A stretch of 64,000 nucleotides of DNA, taken from NCBI GenBank assembly GCA_013368445.1, contig JAACJO010000002.1:2542001-2606000 (forward strand), in the 5' to 3' direction. Source of the DNA: Leucocoprinus leucothites. Taxonomy: Eukaryota; Basidiomycota; Agaricomycetes; Agaricales; Agaricaceae. A model generated the notes under the pieces. It made no database searches and was not told where the DNA came from. It saw only the letters and a list, made by a program, of their open reading frames with translations. Below are positions 23,169 through 34,670 of this stretch, one piece after another; the stretch's first letter is position 1; each line of letters begins with the position of its first letter. Made by a program: the position numbers and the translations under genes.

Positions 23169-23614
23169 CTATACGTCACACGACCCAGTTGTACCCTCCC
23201 GACAGCTAAACGCGGAAGATCGCCATCTAAGCAAGAGTCGAACAGAAAAATATGAAACTCACACCCCGCCGAGTCCCAAAGATGGTGTTACGCAGTAACG
23301 ATACCCTTCGGGACCTAACTCAAGTCACTAAAGGAACCCTAGACCATTGAGTAATGGAAGAAGATGACTTACAGAACTAGTAGATGGTACCAGGTAATAT
23401 CATGTGTTTGTGCCGAACGCATGACAGGAATATCAGACTCTCACCAGTACATTTGCACCTTCGGTAGAGTTGGATAGTCAGCTACTAGTACATGAGTGAA
23501 ATACGATCAGTCCTCACAATGGAATATGGGACCCCCAGTTTGAGGGTGCGGATATGCAGCTACAATCGCGCCCAGCGCAAGATATAGAGCGAAGGCCAGT
23601 GAAGAAAGGTGCAT
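23169..23614 (-). CDS. Small secreted cysteine-rich protein 1 (67 aa), five exons with a 4-nt micro-exon
   Basis: First of four related genes. Exons: 23614-23518, 23458-23445, 23376-23373 (TTCT), 23314-23263, 23205-23169; 204 nt, 67 aa. Exon 1 encodes a signal peptide (MHLSSLAFALYLALGAIVAA). The mature part has Cys at the exon 1/2 junction, then CPEGYRYC, a GLGGV block and a C-terminal C-x7-C ending CDV. Exons 4 and 5 are 52 and 37 nt, identical in length to genes 2 and 3. The micro-exon is needed: exon 2 ends in phase 0 and exon 4 begins in phase 1, and TTCT flanked by CTAG and GTAAGT supplies exactly the missing nucleotides. The second Cys of the RCC motif is Tyr here. Function unknown; a secreted peptide of effector, structural or defence type is possible. 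No transcript data. Confidence 0.65.
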
Positions 23615-24436
23615 GACACCAACAGTACTCTGCTAGTTTACCGAAGGAGTTTTTATAGTTCATTGGATCGCATTGATATGCTTAGTCGTGCGTCGTTGGT
23701 CCGAAATTACTCTGGACCAGGGGTGATAGCACACTCTCAGCTGCATGAGTCGAGGTTGCGGTCGTTTGCAAAGACGATGCATTACTATGCTCTCAACGGC
23801 CCGACAAGGTTTCAGACTTGTTAGGCGAGACTGAGTCGCTGGGATAAGGGTACGAATTTGGAGATGGATCGTATGAGCGTCTTGAGACTTGATCTACCCG
23901 TTCTGAGCAGGGAAGCTGTACTGAATTGGGGGCGAACCGGACGGACGACATTGAGAAAGTATCTAACCTCCGCAACTCGGTTCCGAGTGGTTAACCCAGC
24001 TACCAGTTGAAGCTCGCACTGACGATCCGACTTACGTTCCAGCAGCAGGAGTCGGGAAAGCCAAGTAACCGGTTGTGATTCTTTCAGATGGCACCACAGT
24101 ACATTTCAAAGGGAGACGGAAGTCTGAGATGCGGGAAGACAAGAGGAGGCGTCTTGCATCCAAAAATAGCAAGTAGTGGTTGCATCAGATCGGACCAGAC
24201 GCAGGGGTTCAAATTACAGACAACTAAGGACTCTATGCTTGGGTTCACTAAAGCTTTTCTTCAACACCGTGGTGTGTTGGCTTTAGTTCAGGATGCAGGA
24301 ATAGCCTCCAAAGTTCAGGATGAAATTTAAGACAGTGAGCTTTCTGGATTCTTTCCCGTTACATAGAGACGTGTAGTCAATTTAAGGAACCCGTATGTAT
24401 TTAGATACCCAAGCTATGGGGCAGAAAACCCCCCCT
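23615..24436. other. Spacer within the secreted-protein array
   Basis: Promoter of gene 1 and 3' flank of gene 2. A + strand frame at 24088-24330 shows no domain. I found no additional copy of the GYRCC block here. Confidence 0.4.
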
Positions 24437-24883
24437 TCAGAGCGGACAAATGCCTGTCTCCCCCTTGAAGCACCTACAGGGTTGTCCAGACCGTCCTGAG
24501 TTACACCAGTAATTGGGGAATTATCATATGGCTACTCACGTTCCACCAACGCCCTGTATGATGGGACCGCAGCAACGATATCCATACGGGCCTATATTTC
24601 TAGTGAGCTCGGAATTATGTAAAAATAATTGTCTAGCATTGCTCACAGGAGTTCTAGCAGGGCACATTCAGTGGCAGCGATTGGTGTCAGGTTGCAAGAT
24701 TCGGGAAATGTATACTACTTCAACCACTTACAGGTACACCTATATCACCTGGTAGAATGATTGTAAGACATTTGAGAGTTGCAAACGAAGCTAATACATA
24801 CAGTGAATAACAGCTTCGGTTTGGGCAGAGACTTGAGAGACCCAAAGCGCAAACGCGGTCAAAGCAAAGACAGAAAAGCGCAT
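24437..24883 (-). CDS. Small secreted cysteine-rich protein 2 (64 aa), five exons with a 7-nt micro-exon
   Basis: Best-preserved member. Exons: 24883-24802, 24748-24732, 24653-24647 (AACTCCT), 24591-24540, 24473-24437; 195 nt, 64 aa. Signal peptide MRFSVFALTAFALWVSQVSA is followed by a short mature peptide with six cysteines: one at the exon 1/2 junction, C in NSCP, the pair in GYRCCGP, then TCFKGE and GICPL at the end. The last block follows a GGT formed across the exon 4/5 junction. Micro-exon phase logic is as in gene 1. Cysteine spacing (C-x7-C-x5-CC-x10-C-x7-C) suggests a disulfide-knotted secreted peptide. I do not recognise a named family. Confidence 0.75.
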
Positions 24884-26067
24884 GATGAAACTGAAATGTG
24901 TATGCTGGTTTAGGAGGGGTTGTAGAATCAGTGTACAGAATAAACCTGTTTTTGCTTTTGGTTTTATAGCTGGGAAACAAGGGTCGAATGGCACGCTCCA
25001 TGGTCCGTAAATAACCAGACAGCGCCACATCTGTAATACAGGTTGAGTACGATAATTTGGTATGAAACAAGTATCTATAGTCAATTCACTGAATGACAGT
25101 AATCTTCCGCGCTGACTACTCCTTGCATTGAAATTGAAATTCAGGAGTGCTTATTATATTTCGCCGCTTAACCTGAAATGAATAGCTGGAGATTGTTCGC
25201 GTTCTTCGATGTCAAATTTGGGCCTGGAGTATTCAATCTGTGCCAATGAGAGCTGTCACCAGTGCCGTGATGAGCCGCCTCATGCAGCGTTTATTGTCAT
25301 CCGTTCCCCCATTCGCTACGAATAAGTTATTTTTGACAAGTTCTATCAGCCTTCCTCAATGGAACTGAGAGTCATATCGGCGTTCGTGGGCTCATACTTT
25401 GTAACTAATTCTTGGGAGAGCATGGATCGTCAGGCCACGGGAAAACATTGCAAATAGCTCGGAAAAGGCACCGGAACTTATTACATCGCCAGACAAGAAA
25501 GTGGAATGTCGCACCGCAGAACTTTTCCCGTACTCCCAAAGATCTGCGGGAAGGTTTGCATGAATAATTGCATGATTGTACACGCGTACTCGACCGCTCA
25601 CGCTGACCGAATTACTACACCTGCTATAGCTTCCATGAATTACGAATGTTGGGAGATCTGCAAACTTCGCCTTCTGAAAACGCACTATCACCTCGCAGGA
25701 TTGTTATGATGCCTATCATTTTTAACAGGCTCTCGCTTTTAGTCCTGGGGGAAATGTCTTGTTAGGTCAAAGGAAGGCAGCGGTTGAGCGTTTGAGACGG
25801 AGGTCTTGCCATGTTAAACCAGCAGTTGAAAAGAGAGAGCATCACAAGAGCTTGTAACAACATCGGGATGGGTGTGCGGCCTGTGCCCTCCGAGTTGTTG
25901 AACGAAGTTCCTTTGTATGGATATTCAATTTCAAATGAGATCAGCCCTTCTGCCTATTTTTGGCGACCGTTGACAGTGGCGGTTCCTGAAAGTGATTATT
26001 TATAACTGGTTCTTTATGTATGTAGCCGACATTAGGTACAGGGAGAAAGTCTCCAGAGAAGTTCCTT
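24884..26067. other. Spacer within the secreted-protein array
   Basis: Frames at 25392-25691 (-) and 25506-25709 (+) overlap and show no recognisable domain. No further family copy was found by looking for the GYRCC codon block. Confidence 0.4.
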
Positions 26068-26492
26068 TCACAATGGACAGACACCTGTCTCCCCTTTGAA
26101 GCATCTAAAAAAATACCAGCGGGCATAAGACACCTCTATGCAGGTATTGGCTTATTCTCACTCACGTTCCGCCAACGCCCTTCACGATGGGACCGCAGCA
26201 GCGATATCCCCAGGGGTCTGACACGAAGACATTAAATGAGCTCACAAGGCCGAATGTACATGAGAAATACATACAGGCCTACGCCACGTTCATTTGTCAA
26301 AGGCTAGACATGATGCTCTAGCCGCTCACCCGTTTGACGCTGCCTAGAGGCCGAATAATTAGCAGCGTTGCAGCAGTTAAAGGAGCAAAAGCTTACAGTG
26401 CTTGACTTCATTATCTGCCCGAACCTGATATCTGCCCGAACCTGAGAGACTAAGAGTGCAAAGGCAGTGAAAACAAAGATGGAGTAACGCAT
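26068..26492 (-). pseudogene. Small secreted cysteine-rich protein 3, frameshifted by a 17-bp tandem duplication
   Basis: Same layout as gene 2: signal peptide MRYSIFVFTAFALLVSQVRA, exon 2 of 14 nt, micro-exon GCCT, a 52-nt exon 4 (GYRCCGPIVKGVGGT) and a 37-nt exon 5 (TCFKGETGVCPL, stop). Exon 1 (26492-26397) contains two adjacent copies of a 17-nt sequence at 26412-26445, directly after the signal peptide. Seventeen is not a multiple of three, so translation leaves the family frame. Without the second copy, exon 1 would end in the same phase as genes 1, 2 and 4. It either makes an aberrant short peptide or is dead. All later exons remain intact, so the event looks recent, or it may be a sequencing or assembly artefact. 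Confidence 0.7.
26412..26445 (-). repeat. 17-bp perfect tandem duplication in exon 1
   Basis: Two adjacent perfect copies, 26412-26428 and 26429-26445, of a 17-nt unit (TCAGGTTCGGGCAGATA on the gene strand). Confidence 0.9.
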
Positions 26493-27181
26493 GCCGAAAA
26501 TTGGGATATGACACGTTATTTAGAATGGTGGAGGGTCATCGTACAAACTGCCCTCCTCTTTCATGCCATACTAGAAGCGCCAAACCAAAATATCCAGTTC
26601 GGAGTTCAGTGAGCGATCCCCGTCCGTTCACGAATGGTTTTGGTGACTTGAGGGTGAAACTCGATATTTATCAGCGCTTCTAGCTCGTGCCCAAAATAGA
26701 TTACCCCGTGGAGTTTTCATTTCGCTATTATTGACGCACGTCCCCACTTATTTGTTGGCCCTGAGTTTTGCAGAATCCACAACCTTCTTGTCACACATTT
26801 GCATGGTAAAACGTAGTGATTATGTTCAACACAATTAGCATGGGATTAGAATTCTCAGGATGAAACGTCCTGAGTAATACATGTCCGATGGAGTCGGCCA
26901 TTATCTCTCATACTTACATACATACTGCTTGACAGACGCCTGATGCCTTCAGGCTGAAGCCTCGCCGCAGGATACTCATTCGTATGCGTATAAATCCCTT
27001 CACAGTACTACCGCGGCACGAAAGAGAAAAAATATATTAACAGTTCAAACTCATCGGAGCCGATATGAATTGTTAATTTGGAACCCTTGCAAGCCATCGA
27101 GTGGAAGACATAACATAGTTGACATATACTCGGACCACGATGTATTGAGCTCTCATTATCGTGTTCGTTCAACAAACGTAG
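26493..27181. other. Spacer within the secreted-protein array
   Basis: About 690 bases with no recognised gene; promoter of gene 3 and 3' flank of gene 4. Confidence 0.4.
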
Positions 27182-27634
27182 CTAAAATGGGCAGGGTTTC
27201 CCTGGTGGATAGCAGCTGGAAAAACGTACAAACGGTCAATAATCTGAGAAGCGCTAGAGGTATAAGAAATCACCGGCTCACGTTCCGTGATGGATACCTG
27301 GCCTTACAGGGCCCTCATAGCAGCACCTAGAACCCGGGATTGATCCTGTTTATTCACGAGTATATTTGTCAGTAGGTTTTTCCGTGGTTTGTGTATTCAA
27401 GCGAAAAATATGATACTTACAGTCCTGTTAAACAATGGGTATTATAAGCCCCAGCAATGGAAGAACGGAGGCGACTTACTGCTGGAACTTTACCTGAAAC
27501 GGATAAATTAAGTCGGAAGCAATCGCATGCACGGCATTGTACTTACATATCATCTGTATAGGATCAATTTCTGTTGCAGTTATCTGAGGAATGACAAAAG
27601 CCAAAGTACACCAGATGAGGGCCTTGAATTGCAT
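27182..27634 (-). CDS. Small secreted cysteine-rich protein 4 (about 62 aa), divergent copy
   Basis: Signal peptide MQFKALIWCTLAFVIPQITA, Cys created at the exon 1/2 junction, a 14-nt exon 2 (as in genes 1 and 3), RCCYEGP-like block, then HGT joined to CYPPGKPCPF and a stop. The micro-exon region is ambiguous. The family-type 4-nt exon GACT would create TGA when joined to the acceptor AACAG upstream of exon 4. Using an 8-nt exon (GACTGTAA, donor GTATCA) and the later TTCTAG acceptor keeps the frame and gives D-C-K-C-C-Y. So it is either a functional divergent gene with shifted splice sites or a decaying one. Confidence 0.55.
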
Positions 27635-28196
27635 GGCAGTGGTTTGAGCTGTGGGGATGAGAAGACAATTATCCGAAGCTCGACTGCTATTTATCTCTGG
27701 TAACACTACATTGGATCCAGATGCTACGACATGATATACGTAGAATGTGCGGGTCTTGTGGCGTCCGTCTATTGGCAACTAATGACCAAATTCGTGAGTG
27801 GTTTGCAAGCCGATGAAATGCAGATACTTACCACAGGATGTATTCCGTTACAATCACACTTACACACCTCCAAGTCACTCATCATAGTAGCTCGGTCGGT
27901 CTATCTTCCTCCAAGATCATTACCTGTCTCCTCGATTTACATGTCGCCGAAGCATCGAATGGGAGCGAAGTCTCGTACGAAGTGGCAAAAATCACTCGTA
28001 AATTGAATCGACCTGCTCTAAGAGCAGGAACAGCACTCGGATACGTTTCCTTCCTCCGATGCAGTAAAACCTTTTGACTAGTACAGTAGATGTATGTAAT
28101 GAAAAAGACGTGAACGAAGAATTCTGATAGTCGATCAAAAGTTCGATCAGGAGACCCAGTCGGGACGGAGAGCTCTCAAATAAAATCGCAAATATG
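27635..28196. other. Spacer before tRNA-Asn
   Basis: Short frames on + (27731-28077) lack start context and domain. No gene recognised. Confidence 0.4.
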
Positions 28197-28305
28197 TGCC
28201 CCGTGGCCCAGCTGGTTAAGGCGTCTGACTGTTAAATTAGGTAATCCTTCCGATTACTTGATCAAGGAAATCAGAAGATCGAGAGTTCGAGCCTCTCCGG
28301 GGCAG
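28197..28305 (+). tRNA. tRNA-Asn (GTT) with a 35-nt intron
   Basis: Full cloverleaf: acceptor TGCCCCG pairs with CGGGGCA over seven base pairs; D arm GCCC...AGGC; anticodon stem TCTGA/TCAGA with loop CTGTTAA, anticodon GTT at 28231-28233; T arm GAGAG-TTCGAGC-CTCTC; discriminator G, normal for eukaryotic tRNA-Asn. The intron at about 28235-28269 sits one base 3' of the anticodon, the canonical position for nuclear tRNA introns. Confidence 0.93.
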
Positions 28306-29330
28306 TAATTTTGTTTTTCTCCGCTCCTTTTCATATCTCAATGAGCAATCATTGGGCAAGTCGATGATCCTGCTCTTCTGCATGCTTATACCACAGAGAG
28401 CCATTACCCCTATCAGCTTGACAACGACACTCCCGCGTTGGAAGGCTTAAACTAGCCAGGAAAAAGGTGCACTAGCCTTCAGTACACGCTTCAAACTCCG
28501 AATCCCAGGGAGTTCATCTGATACCCGATCGGATACACCGCGGCGTGGCAACTAATAATAATTCCTTCACGCCGAACAGATCACAACGACCGAGGTTCAA
28601 ACCAAATAAAAGCTTGTCCATTGATCAATCCAAGTGCATAAACTTGGATCAACAGCTCCTATTTGATTCTATTAAGTTACTTGTCTGCGGCAGAAGACCC
28701 GCGGGGATGCGAAATGACGTCAATAAGAATGCGGGGAAGGGATGGATAAGTCGTGGACGACGGACGGATTATCGGAAGCGAAAGGATAGCCGAAAAGGCT
28801 TGTGGAAGAACTGTATCGGTGGAAGCCCTGCGTATACTGCTATTGGCTCAGGAGATCAACGTCGACGGAGCAATTTAGAAGGTTGCGATGTATCGTACAG
28901 CCTTGAATGTTTGAGCTGAAGGAAGAAAATCACATTTTCATTATGACTGTAATTTTATATACTTGGGTGTTGCGTAATAAACCAAGGGGGGTAAGTGTGC
29001 CTTTCTGTTAACCAATAATGAAAAAAGCACAATTAAAAGAACGGAGAGAGGAGGGGTCAATGAGTGTTGTCGTTATATGCGCTAGAAACAAAACAAAAAA
29101 AAACAATAAAGGAGAGAAGATGTTGATAATAATCGTGAAAAATCATTATAGTACAACACGCCTGATCACGAGCGAGCTGAGTTGGGCTAGGGAGAACAAG
29201 ACACTCGGAAGAGACAAAGAGAAGAAAAAGAGAAAAAAGAAAAGCCAAACATGAGAGAAGCTCATAAAAGGACACAAGGAGTGTCTCGTGACCCTGCCAT
29301 AAATAACATGACAAGCGTCCATCCGTGAGG
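28306..29330. other. Spacer between tRNA-Asn and UBC6
   Basis: A 124-codon frame at 28545-28919 starts on GTG and has no recognisable domain. 29000-29330 is A-rich on the + strand and is probably the UBC6 3' UTR. Confidence 0.4.
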
Positions 29331-30936
29331 CTATGTGGTGGGCGAAAAGCGTGAGACCAGGACCGCCAGGGCAATCACGGCTCCCCATCGCCATTTCTCC
29401 CACAACAGCTGACTCCAGGATGCTGCCCACCCCGTGGTCGCATTCCGAGCTTCCTCGAGTTTATTGGTATCGCCGCCAGCCGGAGTTCCCGATGTCCGCG
29501 CCACTATAGATCCCGGGGCCGAGGGCAAAGGCTTGGGTGTACCTGCTAAAGCATCTAATTTGGGGGTTTGCGCAAGTGTCGTTGTAGATTTGTTAGATGT
29601 AGTAGCCATTGGGGCAGTCGGTGATGGTTGAGATGATGGAGATGCAGTGGGTGTGTTACCTCTTTCCTTTTGTGCCATATTCGGAAGATCGCGTGCAGTC
29701 CGTGTGGCATACTATAAATTGAGTCAGATTATCAGCAGAGCGGAAAATGGAGGGAGGTATGATGACCGGCAACCACGAGTGGGAAAACACGGCCCTGATG
29801 GAAAACAATGCAAATACAAGAACGAGGACGACGAACCTCAGGGAAGACGTCTCTGAAACGAGACTGCGTCAAGTTCCACTCATGGCTCCGTGCGGCATAA
29901 GCACGCTTCACATCGTCGGATGAATTCAATGATCCCGTTGTCATCTCATCCGAAAGCATGAACGACAACAGCCCAGTCAATCTAAGAAAATAAATTTGTT
30001 AGCATATAATTCAACGGATACTTTGATCATCAGTGTCGTCCGTCGCGAGTGGCCCTGCCACGTCGGCACGACAGCGGGGACTATGGGAAAGTCAAAGATA
30101 ACAAACACGGCAACAGGTGTGCGAGGCCAGCGGAAAAGGGGGAAGAGCGAGGAAAAATGCTCACATAGTAGCGACACTCCAAGCTGGATTCCACTAAGTA
30201 AACCAGATTTTGTCAATGTGTGTGCAATATTAATTCAGGGTGCCACTCGACTCACAGTACCCGGGTGAAAATCCGACATGGAGAAACAAATCTTCTTGTC
30301 AGGCTGAAACCTACCCGACGGCGTAAGCATCTATAATAGCAGCAAGTCATAAGTCAGAGTTCAGTCTCGACTGAGATAGAGGCGCAAGGCATATCGCGCG
30401 GTACAGATATGATGACCGGACACATACTTTGATACCGGGCGGCTTGAAGGGATATTCAGATGGAAACACGAGTTGTCCATGATACTCTCCGCCGGCGTAT
30501 GGTGAATCGGGTGGGCCGCGCTGTGAATCATCGTCAGTACAGCCTTGATACCCCAGAAAACGTGAAGATGAGACGTACGATGATATAGTCCCCTAAACAC
30601 AGCCAATAAAAAAGACGCTCGTTGAGTACAGTAGTCCAACAGATAGTTGATGATGAAGAACGGAATGTAATGGAGTATTGTTGAAAGGAGGTACAGGGGT
30701 CGATAGGGATGGCCGTAGGAATTGCTAGACGTACACGTCAATATATTCTTCTCGTCGGGTACTGCCCAGATGAATGGGGGGGGCTCCTTCTGCATCACAA
30801 CATACTCCTTGTTCAGCTATAAGAAAACATAAACACCCGTCAGCGTCCCGAAGAAAATCTTCCACATAATAACTCCTGATAAGCAAAATCAAGTGTTTGT
30901 TCGACGTACACGTCTATAGGCTGCTTTGCTGGCCAT
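29331..30936 (-). CDS. UBC6: ER-anchored ubiquitin-conjugating enzyme E2 (UBC6 / UBE2J type), 281 aa
   Basis: Tail-anchored E2 acting with ER E3 ligases in ER-associated degradation. Eight exons: 30936-30910, 30816-30735, 30592-30579, 30520-30428, 30330-30256, 30193-30165, 29981-29837, 29711-29331; 846 nt. Conserved features: N-terminus [52 protein letters not shown], active-site Cys in [28 protein letters not shown], and after a Ser/Thr/Pro-rich linker a C-terminal membrane anchor ([16 protein letters not shown]). Exon 3 is only 14 nt and encodes the W-D-Y-I-I segment. The start matches the family N-terminus exactly. Decayed fragments of this gene recur at about 36.57-37.06 and 43.49-43.88 kb. 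Confidence 0.95.
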
Positions 30937-33900
30937 TCCTACTTATGTAAAGGGTCAAGATGAGAGTGTGGTCGGGGGGCCGAGGAGGGACGGTATGTAG
31001 CGATTGAGGGATGGGGACTGGTGAGTGGAGTGAGTGGGCTGGATTGTGGTTTGTCACAGGTCCAAACAATGCAGGCCGTGTGACTTCGCCTATTGTCGTG
31101 GGAATTAATTGCTCGCTTTGGGTATTTAATCAGCTGACCAAAGGCTATGAGGGTGGGGCTTTGAATTCGAGTCCGGTACGGAGGACGACGATGAGGAGCG
31201 GTAAACGTACTCGAGGCCCAGGTTAGAGGTTATGAGGTGACGTTGAAAAGGGATGCGTGGAGTGCCTTCTTTAATACACGCAACCGGGTCCCGGGTTTGT
31301 TCTTATGGGGAACAACGTGAAGTTTATGTTACTTTATGTATTTTGTTCCCTCTCCGAATCTGTTGAGGGTAAGGCATCTGATCGGAATGGATACTGTAAC
31401 TGGATGTAGTACGGCACGTTATACAACGGACATCGCTGTTCATTTAATTGAGCGTACAAGCATGCATATTGTTCTACGGTAACAAAGTCAGAGAAAGGTT
31501 GAACGGTAGTACTCTCAACAAATGTCATCGGAGCGGAGGAGTCGGCGCGGATGAGGGGAGACCAAGTCTAGCCATGCACGCCACTCCACTACGGTGATGA
31601 TACACACTGTCAAAATGCTTGGTGGCGCTCACCAGAAGTGTCATCGTTAGGTCCAGTGCAAGAGCACAGTGACAAGGTAGCGTGAAGACTTTTTTTTTCT
31701 TTCGAAAAGCCACTAAATCGGCCGCTAGATCACTATATCGGTTCAGTTCCCGACGCTGGCAGCGAATGCAGCTGACTGCTTTTGTGATGTCAGTCCGGCA
31801 TTCAAGTCAAGTTTGCATACTCCTCGTTTTAAGGGGAGTCGGCTGATACTCACCATCTGACAATCACCCTCATTGGTTGGGGAAACCGGAAGCTTAAAAC
31901 CAAACTTGAGTCTAGTAAACTAGTGCACTAGAGCCACCAACGCACTTCATCCCAGCTATCACAAGCTAAAATTTCCCGCCGCAACCCATCTTCGAAGCCC
32001 CTTCAAAGGATTAGAATTTATTAAACTTACTTAAAATTCATATACTAACCGGGCGATAATCCCGAACCTGAGCTGCAGTAGAAATATATAATTGCCACAA
32101 GGTTTCGACCACTCCGACATGGTAGCCATCTTACTACTGATTCACGCGGTTGTCCGATCAGAGGGTGACAAGCCTCTTGCCAATTCACCATGTCTTTACG
32201 ATTACAGCCAGAGTACAACCCTGTACAAGTATCTCAATTACCCACTTCAACCTTCTCGAATGACATTGAGACATCACAGCAACCATCCTGGAGTCATAAT
32301 TGATCAAAATATCACCCTCCCTGCCAAAGATGGATTTTCGATCATCGCACCCTTCAAGATCTGATTCAAGGTCCCTTCTGAAGTCGGGGCAGTACCCCCG
32401 AGCCCCAAATTTCCTCTAGTGGGATGTACCACTCAAAGGCTCAAGGCCGCATCAATCACAAGAGTCCTGGTACTGACAACCACTCAAGGCGCTCATACAT
32501 CAGCGGATCAAACTCACTCTCAGCTCAACCCCGAGCCTGACTCGCTCCCGAATAGTTGTTAACCCCGAGAGGCTCTTTTGAGTTTGCTGTAAATGACAAC
32601 ATGGGGCGTACCGAGATTGCCAATCATAGAGGTTTAGTGTTGAATATTGAGCTTGGAATTCACGTGTTGGTCACTGTGTCCCAATCTCGAAGGCAGAGAG
32701 GATCAGGCTCTTCGGCTGCCTACGAGCGCCGAGAAAGGTCCCGAGGGCCCCTGAGGCTCACCACGGCTGAGAGTTGTCTGTAGAACTCTCCAGTGATACT
32801 CGATACTGTTTCGCGAGTTTTCAAGGTGTTTATCAGATATAATTGGCAGGAGATTCCACTGGAATGATGACAGTCATGGCTCTTATTGTGAGTTATTTCT
32901 CTCTCTCTCTCTCTCTCTCTCTGTTAAGTGGGGTTTTAGATAAGTCGCGAGTCGCAATGTGACTCTATGCCCGAACCTTGAAGTTTAAAGGTGGTGGAGC
33001 TAAATAGATTAATGTGACTCTTTCATCCTCGGCTCTGGACGATCAGCACCCTGAGGGCTCTACATGACATAAGGCTCGCATGTATCAATCCCCTGGGTTT
33101 AAATGGTCATCCTAGCGTTTAATTCCAGGTAAAGATAGCACATCCTTTATAATTGGTTTGAATACGCAAGCCTCACATCCCACACCTGCCACAAGAAACG
33201 TTTGGTCAATTCAGCCACTGAGGAGCCCGTCACGGTATTCTACGGCGGTGGCTGCTCTACATTCTATAGCGGGTCATAGGACCTAATCACATTTTCCCCG
33301 CCTTCTTCAATTAAATACAGAGTACTCTCTGAGCCAAATTGTATGTAACATCTGGCTAAAGATGATCCAATTCCCACTGATCGGAGTCCACTGTGAGCTT
33401 TTCAATTAACCTCAGCATGGTTTTGCCCTTATTTGCTCACGAATCTGAGGGGTGTAACTTGTGAAGTTCTACTTTAAGGCATCTGAGTCCGACCAATGCA
33501 CATTTTCCCATACTTTGTATTTTGTTCTCCTGCTTTACCTGGTAGATTGTATCTCGTGAGTAGGTCGTAGATGGCAGAAATATAAATAGCAAGATTTTGA
33601 CAAGTACGTTCAGCTGCAGTTGATCTCGCAGATAAAAAAGTGCCGTAGTGCCCATTAAGGGTACTATTTACTTCAGAGAACAGGGTTTCTCTGAGGCATA
33701 TCTGCGACTAAACACCATTTTTAGTGATCCAACCCCAAGAACCAAATGACTCACATCGTATAAGCCACCCCAGACTTGATAATATCAAAAGCAGCATTCT
33801 ACTCCAACAGATCAACGAAATTGGTTCTGTGAAGTTTGAGTCCCAGAAGACGGGCCAAGGCCGATTACATAGCGGGTAGAACCCAGTTTCGCCCATTGGC

Positions 33901-34489
33901 CTCCTGGACGCAACGTTCGAAGAAATGGAACAAATCGAAGGAACTTCCAGTATATGGCCACCCACCTTCCATTAACTGTCAAACGGACGGATTGATCGGT
34001 GATTTGTGCGTGGTTAAATATATCATTTCCTGCCTCTACTGTGCCTGGATATATACGATTACATGCGGCCGTTCCTTAGCTCTCAAACGGAAGTAAAGCT
34101 GCTATGAGTTGGGTCCTCCGGTTATAGGATAATTGACGACAATCGGTCATGAAGAAATACCAATATTTCACATCTGATTCCTGACGCACATCTAATCGCC
34201 TCCATCGGCACAGAAAACAAGTCGGCCTCACGATGAACACAAATCAGTTCATGACCCCATTACGCAAATACAGCAAGATATAGAAAGAAGAGCTCAGGTA
34301 ATTGATCAAAGTCGTAAGGTGCCCAATCCAGTCAACTGCGTAGACATTTGACATAGAAGGTGGACGTTTAGAAGGACCAAATGTAAGTCGGGAGGAATGC
34401 GGCAAAGATACCCTACGGCAAAAACATAGGCCGTAGACCCGTAGCTCACTTGAACCACTGGCAGAACCTGGTATATGGCAAGTTTTGCA
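30937..34489. other. 3.5-kb gene-poor stretch upstream of tyrosinase 1
   Basis: Left part is the UBC6 promoter. From about 32.4 kb onward it is the left part of repeat unit 1, because matching sequence recurs before tyrosinases 2 and 3. A 64-codon ATG frame at 31334-31528 (-) and a 37-codon frame starting at 32190 (+) have no recognisable domain. I see no transposase or reverse transcriptase. Confidence 0.45.
32898..32922 (+). repeat. (CT)n microsatellite
   Basis: About 12 uninterrupted CT dinucleotides. A shorter CT tract sits at the homologous place in repeat unit 2 (about 39749-39760), so the tract belongs to the duplicated unit and differs in length. Confidence 0.85.
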
Positions 34490-34641
34490 TATATAAGGCT
34501 CGTGAATATCAACGAGGTCTCGTCAACTACTTACTGGTTTGCACTGCTACTGAATCCTCATCCATACTTCAAGTGGTGAGTCAACACATTCCAGTCGATT
34601 GCCATCTTTTTGATCACTGATGACCACACGTTAAACCATAG
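34490..34641 (+). promoter_or_regulatory. Tyrosinase 1 TATA box and likely 5' UTR intron
   Basis: TATATAAG at 34490-34497, 173 bp before the ATG. A GTGAGT donor at 34576 and CATAG acceptor at 34641 suggest a 5' UTR intron. The TATA position is conserved in all three tyrosinase copies, and the intron is conserved in copy 2. Confidence 0.6.
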
Positions 34642-34670
34642 CACATCGTAATTTTGAACTCACGTACAAC

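Noticed and set aside
28545..28919. 124-codon + strand frame
   Set aside because: Starts on GTG, has low-complexity basic composition and no recognisable domain or paralogue.
29018..29254. Lysine-rich + strand frame
   Set aside because: Product of an A-rich stretch that is best explained as the UBC6 3' UTR on the other strand.
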